Of a stretch of 20,809 bases of DNA, positions 1 to 6,496 are shown one piece after another. Both the position numbers and the translations under genes were made by a program. The notes beneath the pieces were generated by a model. It was not told where the DNA came from and did no database searches. It saw only the letters and a list, made by a program, of their open reading frames with translations. Origin of the DNA: an uncultured Microbacteriaceae bacterium (GTDB taxonomy: Bacteria; Actinomycetota; Actinomycetes; Actinomycetales; Microbacteriaceae); contig CAKUJB010000020.1 in the NCBI GenBank assembly GCA_934661165.1, positions 1 through 20,809 of the forward strand, read 5' to 3'. Each line of letters starts with the position of its first letter. The stretch's first letter is position 1.

Positions 1-26
1 CAGGTTTGGCCCGCGGTCGCCAGCGG

Positions 27-112
27 CGCGCCCGCCGAGTGTGCATATTTCTGCCGAGCGTGCATGAACGTTTGCGCACGTTCGGCGCATTCATGCACAC
101 TCGGCGGGCGCG
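27..112. repeat. long intergenic hairpin, copy 1 of a three-member family
   Basis: Positions 27-46 and 93-112 are perfect 20-base inverted arms. A second small stem lies inside (GAACG 66-70 with CGTTC 79-83). The interior carries TGCATGAACGTTTGCGC, which resembles the cores of the hairpins at 7431-7506 and 10711-10780. It lies just beyond the stop codon of the minus-strand moaD gene, where a transcript end would be expected. There is no T tract after the stem, so it is not a classical intrinsic terminator. It could be a U-less terminator, an mRNA 3'-end stabiliser or a dispersed palindromic repeat. Confidence 0.75.
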
Positions 113-164
113 AGGCCGCCGACTGGAGGAATGCGCGGGGCGGCGCACCTGAAAAACGCGCGGG

Positions 165-401
165 TCAGCCGCCGGCGAAGGGCGGCAAGACGTCGACGAT
201 CGTGTCGGCGTCGAGCGGGGTGGTCGGGTCCTCGCGGCGCGAGCCCGCGACGAGCACGGCGCAGAGCGGCAGGATCGCGGCGAGCCCGGGATGATCGGCG
301 CCGAGCCCGGCGCGGAGCGACGCGAGGTCGACCTCGCTGCGGATCTCCTCCTCGCGGCCCGCGGCCTCCTCGGCGGCGGCGAAGAACCTCACGCGAGCCA
401 T
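165..401 (-). CDS. moaD: MoaD/ThiS-family sulfur carrier (molybdopterin synthase small subunit)
   Basis: This 78-residue protein has the ubiquitin-like MoaD layout. It begins MARVRFFAAAEEAAG, has a central hydrophobic LCAVLVAG strand, and ends VDVLPPFAGG. The C-terminal Gly-Gly is the residue pair that MoeB adenylates and that is then thiocarboxylated to donate sulfur for the molybdopterin dithiolene in the cytoplasm. The length is normal for the family. The ATG at 401 shares its A with the TGA of the upstream DUF6457 gene (TGATG), so translation is probably coupled. The large subunit partner MoaE is not in the window. ThiS is the main alternative, but the Moco context argues for MoaD. Confidence 0.85.
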   Translation of the reverse strand: MARVRFFAAAEEAAGREEEIRSEVDLASLRAGLGADHPGLAAILPLCAVLVAGSRREDPTTPLDADTIVDVLPPFAGG

Positions 402-682
402 CAGCGAGCACCCCCTTCGGCGCCCGACTGCCACTCGCGGGCGGCATCGGCGAGCTCCGCGATGCGGGCGTCGACGTCGGCGGCCGCACCGCCCTCGACC
501 CCCGCGAGGAGCCCGGCGATGAATGCGGTGACCGGCGCGGCAGGTCGCGTCACCGAATGCGCGGCGACGGCCGCGAGGTCGAGGATGGCGTCGGTCGGCA
601 CCTGGTCCTCGCGGAGGTCGTAGCGCGCGCGCAGCGCGGCGACCCACTCGGGGATGCCGTCGGGGAGCGTGGTGTCGGACAT
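401..682 (-). CDS. DUF6457-type small protein linked to Moco biosynthesis
   Basis: This is a 93-residue soluble acidic protein (MSDTTLPDGIPEWVAALRAR at the N terminus) with helical segments rich in Ala, Glu and Asp. From memory it matches the actinobacterial DUF6457 family, which occurs beside or fused to MobA-type nucleotidyltransferases. That is recall, not a search result. The ATG at 682 has GAGGA about 8 nt upstream. The stop overlaps the moaD start by one base, so the two genes form a coupled pair. It diverges from mogA/moaB across 111 bp. Biochemical function is unknown; an accessory role in cofactor assembly is inferred only from position. Confidence 0.7.
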   Translation of the reverse strand: MSDTTLPDGIPEWVAALRARYDLREDQVPTDAILDLAAVAAHSVTRPAAPVTAFIAGLLAGVEGGAAADVDARIAELADAAREWQSGAEGGAR

Positions 683-780
683 GCGGCCATCCTCGCATGA
701 GTCGTTGCAGTGCGCCTCGGGGTCGCGGAGCCCGGCCCGGGCGGGAGCTCGGGGTCGGTCGGCACGGCGGCTCGAGGGCG

Positions 781-793
781 TACCGTACAAGTC
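781..793 (+). promoter_or_regulatory. -10-like TACCGT directly before mogA/moaB
   Basis: TACCGT at 781-786 ends 7 nt before the ATG at 794. Transcription would then start at or next to the A of the start codon and give a leaderless or nearly leaderless mRNA. A GAGGG at 774-778 is too far away to be a good ribosome binding site. Confidence 0.45.
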
Positions 794-1273
794 ATGCGCG
801 CCACGGTCATCACGGTCTCGAATCGCTCCTCCCGCGGCGAGCGCCCCGACACGAGCGGGCCGATCGCCGTCGAGCGGCTCGAGGCCGACGGCTGGGAGGT
901 CGACGCGGTGCTCATCCCCGACGGCGCCGCCGAGGTCGAGGCCGCGCTGCGCGCCGCGCTCGACGCCGGGGCGCGGCTCATCATCACCTCGGGCGGCACG
1001 GGCGTCACGCCGCAGGACCTCACACCGGAGGGCACCGCCCCCGTCATCACGACCGCGCTGCCCGGCATCGCCGAGGCACTCCGGCAGCGCGGGGCGGCCG
1101 CGGTCCCGACCGCGATCCTCTCGAGGGGCCTCGCGGGCATCGCCGAGTCGGCCGCGGGCGGCGCGCTCATCGTCAACCTGCCCGGCTCGCCTGGCGGCGT
1201 GCGCGACGGCATGGCGGTCGTGCTGCCCGTCGCCCGGCACGCGATCGACCAGCACGCCGGCGGCGACCACTAG
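794..1273 (+). CDS. moaB: MogA/MoaB-family molybdopterin adenylyltransferase
   Basis: The 159-residue product carries the MogA/MoaB fold. It starts MRATVITVSNRSSRGE, has the molybdopterin/nucleotide-binding loop TSGGTGVTPQDLTPEG near residues 70-85, and the NLPGSPGG motif near residue 134. These proteins adenylate molybdopterin before metal insertion by MoeA. The ATG at 794 is chosen because the family motif begins there; in-frame codons further upstream encode no family sequence. It is the only plus-strand gene in the left half of the Moco cluster and converges on mobA with an 86-bp gap. Whether it is the MogA or the MoaB subtype cannot be decided from sequence alone. Confidence 0.9.
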   Translation: MRATVITVSNRSSRGERPDTSGPIAVERLEADGWEVDAVLIPDGAAEVEAALRAALDAGARLIITSGGTGVTPQDLTPEGTAPVITTALPGIAEALRQRGAAAVPTAILSRGLAGIAESAAGGALIVNLPGSPGGVRDGMAVVLPVARHAIDQHAGGDH

Positions 1274-1359
1274 GGTTCGCCGCGTCGTGCGGCCGCGCCT
1301 GAGGTCGTGCGGCGCTGATCATCGTCGGCCGCTGCCTCGATCGCCGCGCCTGCCCGCGG

Positions 1360-1929
1360 TCAGGCCTCGAGCCGCGCCTTCGCCGCGTCGTAGTCCTGCC
1401 ACGTGTCGATGTCGGCGACGACCGCCGTCTCGACGCGCACGCGGCGCAGGTCGAGCCCGCCGGTGATGGCGCGCAGCGGGGCGTCGCGCGGCCCGTCCGG
1501 CAGCGCGGCGATCGCCTCCCGGAGCGCGGCGACGCGGTAGCGCGCGGCGAGCCACTGCTCGCGCCCGTCGGGATCGACGAGCACCGTGCCGTCGCGCCCG
1601 GCGCCATTGCCGGACGCCCCGCCCGCGAGCCCCTCGCCCACGAGCGCCGCGACGACGAGGTCGGGCCGCACGAGGTCCCCGGCGAGCACGATCACCTCAT
1701 CGGCGCCGAGCCCTAGGAGTCCGGCGGCCAGCGCCGCGGCCGGTCCGTCGCCGGTCTCGGCGCCGACGTGCACGACGGGCGCGAGGCCCGCATTCCTCAC
1801 CGCCGTGAGCGCGCGCTCGCGGAGCGTCGAGCCGGCGAGCGGGAGCCCCGGCTTGTCGATCCCGCCCATGCGCGTGCCCCGGCCGCCGGCGATGATGATC
1901 GCGGCGACGGCGGCACCCGCGTCATTCAC
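1360..1929 (-). CDS. mobA: MobA-like molybdenum cofactor guanylyltransferase
   Basis: This 189-residue protein starts with the nucleotidyltransferase signature IIIAGGRGTRMGGIDKP (N-terminal GTP-binding loop with the conserved R, MG and DK). It then has GPAAALAAGL and the metal-site region VLAGDLVRPD near residue 85, and it ends with the family-typical ADIDTWQDYDAA. MobA links GMP to Mo-molybdopterin to give the dinucleotide cofactor; a cytidylyltransferase (MocA-type) is possible. The GTG start at 1929 overlaps the moaC stop by 8 nt (GTGAATGA), so it is coupled to moaC and is the last gene of the moeB-moeA-DUF5134-moaC-mobA operon. Confidence 0.88.
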   Translation of the reverse strand: MNDAGAAVAAIIIAGGRGTRMGGIDKPGLPLAGSTLRERALTAVRNAGLAPVVHVGAETGDGPAAALAAGLLGLGADEVIVLAGDLVRPDLVVAALVGEGLAGGASGNGAGRDGTVLVDPDGREQWLAARYRVAALREAIAALPDGPRDAPLRAITGGLDLRRVRVETAVVADIDTWQDYDAAKARLEA

Positions 1930-2413
1930 CGGGGCGCGACCAGTCGCCGGACTTGCCGCCGGTCTTCGCGACGATGCGGATCGACTCGAGCGACGTCGCC
2001 TTGTCGAGCGCCTTCACCATGTCGACGACGGCGAGGCCCGCGACCGCGACGGCGGTGATCGCCTCCATCTCGACGCCGGTGCGGTCGGCGGTGCGGACCG
2101 TCGCCTCGATCTCGACGCCGTGGTCCTCGACCGCCAGGTCGACGACGACGCCGTGGACGCCGATGACATGGGCGAGCGGCAGGAGATCGGGGACGCGCTT
2201 CGCCGCGGCGATCCCGGCGACGCGTGCGACGGCGAGGACGTCGCCCTTCGGCACCGAGCCGTCGCGGAGCGCCTCGACGACGGGCGGCGCGCAGCGCACG
2301 ACGCCCCGCGCGGTGGCGGAGCGCACGGTCGGCTGCTTCGCCGTGACGTCGACCATCCGGGCGTGCCCGGTGTCGTCGAGATGGGTGAATGCGCGCGGCG
2401 AGGACTCGGTCAC
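1922..2413 (-). CDS. moaC: MoaC, cyclic pyranopterin monophosphate synthase
   Basis: The 163-residue protein has FTHLDDTGHARMVDVTAK at residues 9-26 and VPKGDVLAVARVAGIAAAK at 54-72. By alignment to the known E. coli enzyme, Lys56, His82, Asp131 and Lys134 correspond to the catalytic Lys51, His77, Asp128 and Lys131. MoaC rearranges the MoaA product to cyclic pyranopterin monophosphate; MoaA is not in the window. The usual LCHPL motif reads LAHVI here, so His is kept and the Cys and Pro are replaced. The start is a GTG at 2413, 40 nt after the upstream stop, with no strong ribosome binding site. Confidence 0.9.
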   Translation of the reverse strand: MTESSPRAFTHLDDTGHARMVDVTAKQPTVRSATARGVVRCAPPVVEALRDGSVPKGDVLAVARVAGIAAAKRVPDLLPLAHVIGVHGVVVDLAVEDHGVEIEATVRTADRTGVEMEAITAVAVAGLAVVDMVKALDKATSLESIRIVAKTGGKSGDWSRPGE

Positions 2414-2453
2414 GTCACCAGCATCCCACCCTCGCCCGGGCGGCGGCAGGGCG

Positions 2454-3053
2454 TCAGGTCATGACGAAGTACGAGATCCCCATCCCGGCGGCGATCGCGG
2501 CACTGATGATGAGCTCCGCGCGGGCCGGGAGCGCCTCGCCGCGGCGGATGCCGCGCGGCGCGACGCGGAGCTGGGCGAGAAAGCGGACCGTCGCGACGAG
2601 GAAGACCGCGGCGAAGAGATACGTGAGCGCGGTCATCCACAGCGACAGGTTCCACAGCGGCGGCACGTCTACCCCGGCGGTGCTCAGCACGACGGCGCCG
2701 TGCGCGTGCAGACCCGCGCCGTCGAGTGGCGGCGCGGCCACGTGACCGGGCAGCTGCCCCGCCTCGATCGGCACGGCGCCGTGATGCCCCGCCGACGGCA
2801 GGTACGGCATGAGCACGACCATCCACACCATGCCGAGCATCATCGTGACGTGGTACCAGGCGACGAGCCGGTGCCCGTGGTGCCCCGCGCACGGGCCGAC
2901 CGCGACGTTGGGCCGCGCGAGCGTCAGCACCGCGTAACCGAGCGCGATCGCCGCGAAGATCCCGATCCAGACGAGGTCCGGCACGACCATGAACCAGTGC
3001 CACGGCATGAGCGCCATCGCCGCGAGCATGACGACATGGGCGGCGTAGGACAC
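2454..3053 (-). CDS. DUF5134-type His/Met-rich integral membrane protein
   Basis: This 199-residue protein has about five to six hydrophobic spans. Eleven His residues all fall in the first 118 residues (H6, H19, H58, H59, H61, H68, H90, H91, H104, H116, H118), with Met-rich helices at 6-22 and 70-82. The arrangement matches what I recall of the actinobacterial DUF5134 family. It sits inside the Moco operon between moeA and moaC, with about 40-nt gaps on both sides. The His/Met clusters look suited to metal binding in or near the membrane, but no function is established. The start is a GTG at 3053 without a clear ribosome binding site, so it could be a few codons downstream. Confidence 0.75.
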   Translation of the reverse strand: MSYAAHVVMLAAMALMPWHWFMVVPDLVWIGIFAAIALGYAVLTLARPNVAVGPCAGHHGHRLVAWYHVTMMLGMVWMVVLMPYLPSAGHHGAVPIEAGQLPGHVAAPPLDGAGLHAHGAVVLSTAGVDVPPLWNLSLWMTALTYLFAAVFLVATVRFLAQLRVAPRGIRRGEALPARAELIISAAIAAGMGISYFVMT

Positions 3054-3093
3054 CCGGTCGACTCCGACTTCGAGGAGGAGGCCGTGCCGCTCG

Positions 3094-4329
3094 TCAGCCC
3101 AGGAGCATGACGTCGACGAGGTCGCCGACCTCGACGCGCACGACCTCCGCGGGCACGATCGCGAACGCCTCGGCGAGCGCGAGCCCGCCGGCGCGATTCG
3201 AGATCGAGCCGCCCGGGTGCGCGGGGGCGACCGTCCACTGCGCGGGGTCGGACCGGTCGATGCGCGCGGGCAGGTACTGGCGGCGGCCGCGCGAGGGCGC
3301 CCAGGGCGCCCCGGCGGGGAGCCGGATCCGGTCGCGCAGGAGTTGGCTGCGACCCTGCATCGCGAGGAGCGCGGGCCGCACGAACACCTCGAACGACACC
3401 GCGACCGACACCGGATTGCCCGGGAGCCCGAAGAGCAGCACGCCCTCGGGCGTGACCCCGAAGCCCTGCGGCTTGCCCGGCTGCATCGCGACCTTCTCGA
3501 AGGCCATCGCGCCGCTCGGCCCGAGCGCCTGCTTGACCGGCTCGTAGGCGCCGGCGCTCACCCCGCCCGACATGATGACGGCATCCACGCCGAGCTCGAA
3601 TGCGCGGCGCAGCACCTCGGTCAGCTCGCCAGGATCATCGCCCACCGACGTGCGGAGCACCACCTCGCCGCCCGCCTCGGTGATGTCGGCGGCGAGGACG
3701 AACGAGTTCGATTCGGAGATCTGCCCCCGCTCGAGCGCCGTGCCGGGCGGCATGAGCTCGGAGCCCGTCGAGATGACGGCGACGCGCGGCCGCGCCGCGA
3801 CCGCGACCGTTCCCGTGCCGGCCGCCGCGATCGCGGAGATCTGGAGCGCCCGGATCTCGACGCCGGCGGGCAGCACGAGCGCCCCGACCTGCGCGTCGGC
3901 GCCGACGAGCCGGACGTCGCCGCCCGGTCGCGGCGGGGACGTGATCGACACGGTGCCGCCGACCTGCGCGGCGAAGCCCTCGACGGTGTCCTCGACCGGG
4001 ACGACTGCATCCGCGTCGGAGGGGAGGGCGGCCCCCGTCATGATCCTTGCGGCCTCGCCGGAAGCGATGGCCGGGTCCGTCGGCGAGCCGGCCGGCACGT
4101 CGGCGGCGACGCGGAGGACGACGGGCGCCGCGGCGCTCGCCTCGCGGACGTCATCGGCGCGGACCGCGAAGCCGTCCATCGCGGAATTCGTGAATGCGGG
4201 GATCGGCACCGCGGCGGTCACCGGCTCGGCGGTCGTGCGGCCGTGCGCGTCGGTGAGCGCGACGCGCTCGCTCGGCAGCGCGCGCACGGTGGCGAGGACG
4301 ATGTCCCGCTGCGCCTCGACCGACCTCAT
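3094..4329 (-). CDS. moeA: MoeA, molybdopterin molybdotransferase
   Basis: The 411-residue protein matches full-length MoeA. PAFTNSAMDGFAVRADD near residue 45 is the conserved substrate-site loop. The MogA-like domain carries VISTGSEL, then SGGVSAGAYEPVK and FGLPGNPVSV, and a beta-rich C-terminal domain ends VEVGDLVDVMLLG. MoeA inserts molybdate into adenylated molybdopterin made by MogA. The acidic residues often seen after GGVS are replaced by AYE, a form I recall from actinobacterial MoeA. The ATG at 4329 overlaps the moeB stop by 4 nt (ATGA). The frame stays open far upstream, but that extension is antisense shadow of moeB. Confidence 0.93.
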   Translation of the reverse strand: MRSVEAQRDIVLATVRALPSERVALTDAHGRTTAEPVTAAVPIPAFTNSAMDGFAVRADDVREASAAAPVVLRVAADVPAGSPTDPAIASGEAARIMTGAALPSDADAVVPVEDTVEGFAAQVGGTVSITSPPRPGGDVRLVGADAQVGALVLPAGVEIRALQISAIAAAGTGTVAVAARPRVAVISTGSELMPPGTALERGQISESNSFVLAADITEAGGEVVLRTSVGDDPGELTEVLRRAFELGVDAVIMSGGVSAGAYEPVKQALGPSGAMAFEKVAMQPGKPQGFGVTPEGVLLFGLPGNPVSVAVSFEVFVRPALLAMQGRSQLLRDRIRLPAGAPWAPSRGRRQYLPARIDRSDPAQWTVAPAHPGGSISNRAGGLALAEAFAIVPAEVVRVEVGDLVDVMLLG

Positions 4330-5108
4330 GCCGGCACGCGGGTCGCGGGCTGCAGCGCGATCTCCCGCTGCCGCGCGCCGAGCCCGTCGATGAAGAGGAT
4401 CCGGCCGAAGAGGGGCGTGCCGGTGCCGGTGACGAGCTTGATCGCTTCGGTCGCCATGAGCGCGCCGACTTGGACCGTCAGCGCGCCGAGGACGCCGACC
4501 GCGGCGCACGTCGGCGGTTCGCCGGTCGTCTCGGGGTCGAAGAGGTCGCGGAGGAGGATCGGCCCGAGGCCCTCCGGCGGGGCGCTCCAGAAGACGGTGA
4601 GCTGCGCGTTCCACTCCTGGAGGGTGCCCCAGACGAGCGGCACCCCGAGCGCCTCGCACGCCGCCGCGACCGCGGTCCGCGTCGCCATGGTGTCCGAGCC
4701 GTCGAGCACGACGTCGCAGCCGCGGAGCAGCGACTCGGCGTTGTCCTCGTCGAGGCGGACCGCGTGCGGGACGACGATCGTCTCGGGGGAGATGCCCTGG
4801 ATCGTCTCGATCGCGGAGTCGAGCTTCGGGCGGCCGACGTCGCCGACGCCGTGGATGACCTGGCGGTGGAGGTTGCTGAGGTCGACGACGTCGTCGTCGA
4901 TGAGCACGATCCGGCCGATGCCCGCGGCGGCGAGCGCGAGGAGCGCGCCGGAGCCGAGCCCGCCGGCGCCGACGACGCCGATCGTGGCGCCCGCGAGGCG
5001 CCGCTGGCCGATGGGACCGAAGCCCGCGAGCGCCGCGTGCCGGACGGTCCGCGCGCGCTCGGCGTCGCTGAGCGCGGCCACGGGTTCGACGAGCGGAGGC
5101 AGGCCCAT
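4326..5108 (-). CDS. moeB: MoeB/ThiF-family adenylyltransferase without zinc motifs or rhodanese domain
   Basis: The 260-residue E1-like protein has the ATP-binding loop GVVGAGGLGSGALLALAAAG at 44-63, DDDVVDLSNLHRQ at 71-83, and the conserved LDGSDT at 135-140 (Asp139 matches the essential Asp of E. coli MoeB). MoeB adenylates the C-terminal Gly of MoaD. The two CxxC pairs that bind structural zinc in E. coli MoeB are absent: only C131, C151 and C201 remain, with C201 in PPTCAAVGVLG. The C-terminal rhodanese domain common in actinobacterial MoeZ/MoeBR is also missing. A related sulfur-carrier activase (ThiF-type) is possible. The ATG at 5108 follows TAGACT by exactly 6 nt, suggesting a leaderless operon mRNA. 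Confidence 0.85.
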   Translation of the reverse strand: MGLPPLVEPVAALSDAERARTVRHAALAGFGPIGQRRLAGATIGVVGAGGLGSGALLALAAAGIGRIVLIDDDVVDLSNLHRQVIHGVGDVGRPKLDSAIETIQGISPETIVVPHAVRLDEDNAESLLRGCDVVLDGSDTMATRTAVAAACEALGVPLVWGTLQEWNAQLTVFWSAPPEGLGPILLRDLFDPETTGEPPTCAAVGVLGALTVQVGALMATEAIKLVTGTGTPLFGRILFIDGLGARQREIALQPATRVPA

Positions 5109-5193
5109 GTCGCCAGTCTATCCGGGGATGACCACCGCATTCGCGGATATACAGGGGTGGGTACAGACGCAGATGCGTGGATATGGTGGTGGC
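5109..5193. promoter_or_regulatory. divergent moeB / HTH-TOBE promoter region with repeated GGATAT sites
   Basis: This 85-bp region separates two divergent operons. On the minus strand TAGACT (5115-5120) ends 6 nt before the moeB ATG. On the plus strand TATGGT (5182-5187) ends 6 nt before the regulator ATG. GGATAT occurs at 5145-5150 and again at 5179-5184, each followed by a G-rich GGTGG-type run, which gives two direct repeats 34 bp apart. One GATAG on the minus strand overlaps the moeB -10 box. The likely binder is the adjacent HTH-TOBE protein, with molybdate as effector. That assignment is inference. Confidence 0.5.
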
Positions 5194-5586
5194 ATGCACA
5201 GCTACCGCATCGCCGACGCGGCCCGTCTCCTCGGCGTGAGCGACGACACCGTGCGGCGGTGGGTCGAGCAGGGCGCGCTGCCGACGACGGGGGCCGCGCC
5301 CGCCGAGATCCCCGGCGAGGCGCTCGCGGCGCTCGCCCGAGAGCGGGCGGACGCCGCGCCCGACCCGACCGACCGGCTCTCGAGCGCGCGCAACCGGTTC
5401 GTCGGCCTCGTCACGCGCGTCGTCGCCGACGGCGTCATGGCGCAGGTCGACATCCAGGCCGGCCCGCACCGCGTCGTGTCGCTGCTGTCCGCCGAGGCGG
5501 TGCGCGAGCTCGGCCTCGAGGTCGGCTCGCTCGCCGTCGCGGTCGTCAAGGCGACGACCGTCATCGTCGAGACGCCGAAGGACTGA
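5194..5586 (+). CDS. MerR/excisionase-type HTH protein with a molybdate-binding TOBE domain
   Basis: The 130-residue protein has an N-terminal helix-turn-helix (residues 4-27: YRIADAARLLGVSDDTVRRW) and a proline-containing linker. A Mop/TOBE domain spans about 64-127 (SARNRFVGLVTRVVADGVMA, ending ATTVIVE). TOBE domains bind molybdate or tungstate oxyanions, so this is a plausible ModE-like sensor, though unlike E. coli ModE it has one short HTH and a single TOBE. It is first in the regulator-modA-modB operon and diverges from moeB, so it can control uptake and cofactor synthesis together. The ATG at 5194 is where the HTH begins. A GTG start for modA follows its stop by 5 nt. Confidence 0.85.
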   Translation: MHSYRIADAARLLGVSDDTVRRWVEQGALPTTGAAPAEIPGEALAALARERADAAPDPTDRLSSARNRFVGLVTRVVADGVMAQVDIQAGPHRVVSLLSAEAVRELGLEVGSLAVAVVKATTVIVETPKD

Positions 5587-5591
5587 GCGGC

Positions 5592-6461
5592 GTGCGGCAT
5601 CCCGGGGGCGGGCGCGCGGCGGTCGGGCGGCTCGGGCGGCTCGGGCCTGTTGCGGCGGTCGCGCGGCAGGTGAGGCTCGCGCTTGTTGTGGCGGTCGCGG
5701 CCCTTGCGCTCGCGGCGTGCGCGCCCGGGAGTGCCGACGCCCCGACGGCGGCCCCGACCGGGCCGTCGCCGACCGCGACGTTCGAGCTCACCGGCGAGCT
5801 CACGATCGTCGCGGCCGCGTCCCTCTCTGCGGCCTTCGACGAGATCGCAGCAGCGTTCGAAGCGGCGCACCCCGGCGTCGACATCCGGCCGATCACTTAC
5901 GACGGGTCGAGCACGCTCGCGACGCAGCTCATCGAGGGCGCGCCCGCGGACGTCTTCGCCTCGGCGAATGAGACGAACCTGCAGCGGGCCGTCGGCGCGG
6001 GCCTCGCCGCCGAGGGACGGGTCTTCGCGACGAACACGCTCGTCATCGCGGTGCCGGCCGGCAACCCCGCGGGCGTCGAGTCGCTCGAGGACCTCGCCGA
6101 CCCGGGCCTCGCCGTCGTGCTCTGCGATGCGGCGGTGCCGTGCGGCGCCGCGAGCCGGACCCTCCTCGAGCGCGCGGGCGTCGTCGCGACGCCGTCGAGC
6201 CTCGAGCAGAACGTCACCGCGGTCCTCACGAAGGTCGCCGCGAACGAGGCCGACGCCGGACTCGTCTACGCGACCGACGCCGCCGGCCGCGACGACGTCG
6301 AGGCGATCGTGCCGCCGCAGGCCGCCGAAGTCGTCAACCGCTACCCGCTCGCCGCGCTCGACGGGGCGCCGAATCCGGGGGCGGCCCGCGCATTCATCGA
6401 CTTCGTCCTCGGCCCGCAGGGCCAGGCCATCCTCGAGCGGCACGGATTCGGGGCGCCGTGA
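5592..6461 (+). CDS. modA: ModA, molybdate-binding lipoprotein of an ABC transporter
   Basis: The product is 289 residues from the GTG at 5592. An Arg-containing N region precedes a hydrophobic segment and a lipobox LALAAC with the lipidated Cys at residue 43. The mature part is a class II binding protein: LTIVAAASLSAAFDEIAAAF, YDGSSTLATQLIEGAPADVFASAN, and a C-terminal AFIDFVLGPQGQAILERHGF. It captures molybdate or tungstate outside the membrane and passes it to ModB. GAAGGA at 5577-5582 stands 9 nt before the GTG and supports this start. A GTG at 5670 would give a tighter signal peptide (MRLALVVAVAALALAAC) but has no such site. Confidence 0.92.
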   Translation: MRHPGGGRAAVGRLGRLGPVAAVARQVRLALVVAVAALALAACAPGSADAPTAAPTGPSPTATFELTGELTIVAAASLSAAFDEIAAAFEAAHPGVDIRPITYDGSSTLATQLIEGAPADVFASANETNLQRAVGAGLAAEGRVFATNTLVIAVPAGNPAGVESLEDLADPGLAVVLCDAAVPCGAASRTLLERAGVVATPSSLEQNVTAVLTKVAANEADAGLVYATDAAGRDDVEAIVPPQAAEVVNRYPLAALDGAPNPGAARAFIDFVLGPQGQAILERHGFGAP

Positions 6462-6496
6462 GTCGGGCGGCGCGGGTCGACGACGGGAGCGGAGGA

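Noticed and set aside
66..83. Possible LexA/SOS box in hairpin 1 (GAAC...GTTC)
   Set aside because: The half-sites are 10 bp apart rather than the 4 bp of actinobacterial SOS boxes, and no SOS gene starts there. The bases are explained by the inner stem of the hairpin.
27..112. The long hairpins as classical intrinsic terminators
   Set aside because: None is followed by a T tract on either strand, so they were listed as repeats with possible terminator function.
3068..3080. GAGGAGGAGG run between moeA and the DUF5134 gene as a ribosome binding site
   Set aside because: It is on the plus strand, opposite to the genes there, so on the mRNA it reads CCTCCTCCTC and cannot serve as a Shine-Dalgarno.
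3217..5193. Long plus-strand open frame antisense to moeA and moeB
   Set aside because: It is a GC-rich shadow frame with no recognisable domain. Only its last 130 codons, from the ATG at 5194, are a real gene.
4330..5469. N-terminal extension of the MoeA frame giving a 791-residue protein
   Set aside because: The extension is Arg/Ala/Pro-rich low-complexity sequence antisense or out of frame to moeB and the TOBE gene. MoeA family sequence begins exactly at the ATG at 4329, which overlaps the moeB stop.
5670..6461. Shorter modA start at GTG 5670
   Set aside because: It gives a neat signal peptide but no ribosome binding site is placed before it, whereas GTG 5592 has GAAGGA 9 nt upstream. 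It is kept only as an alternative.
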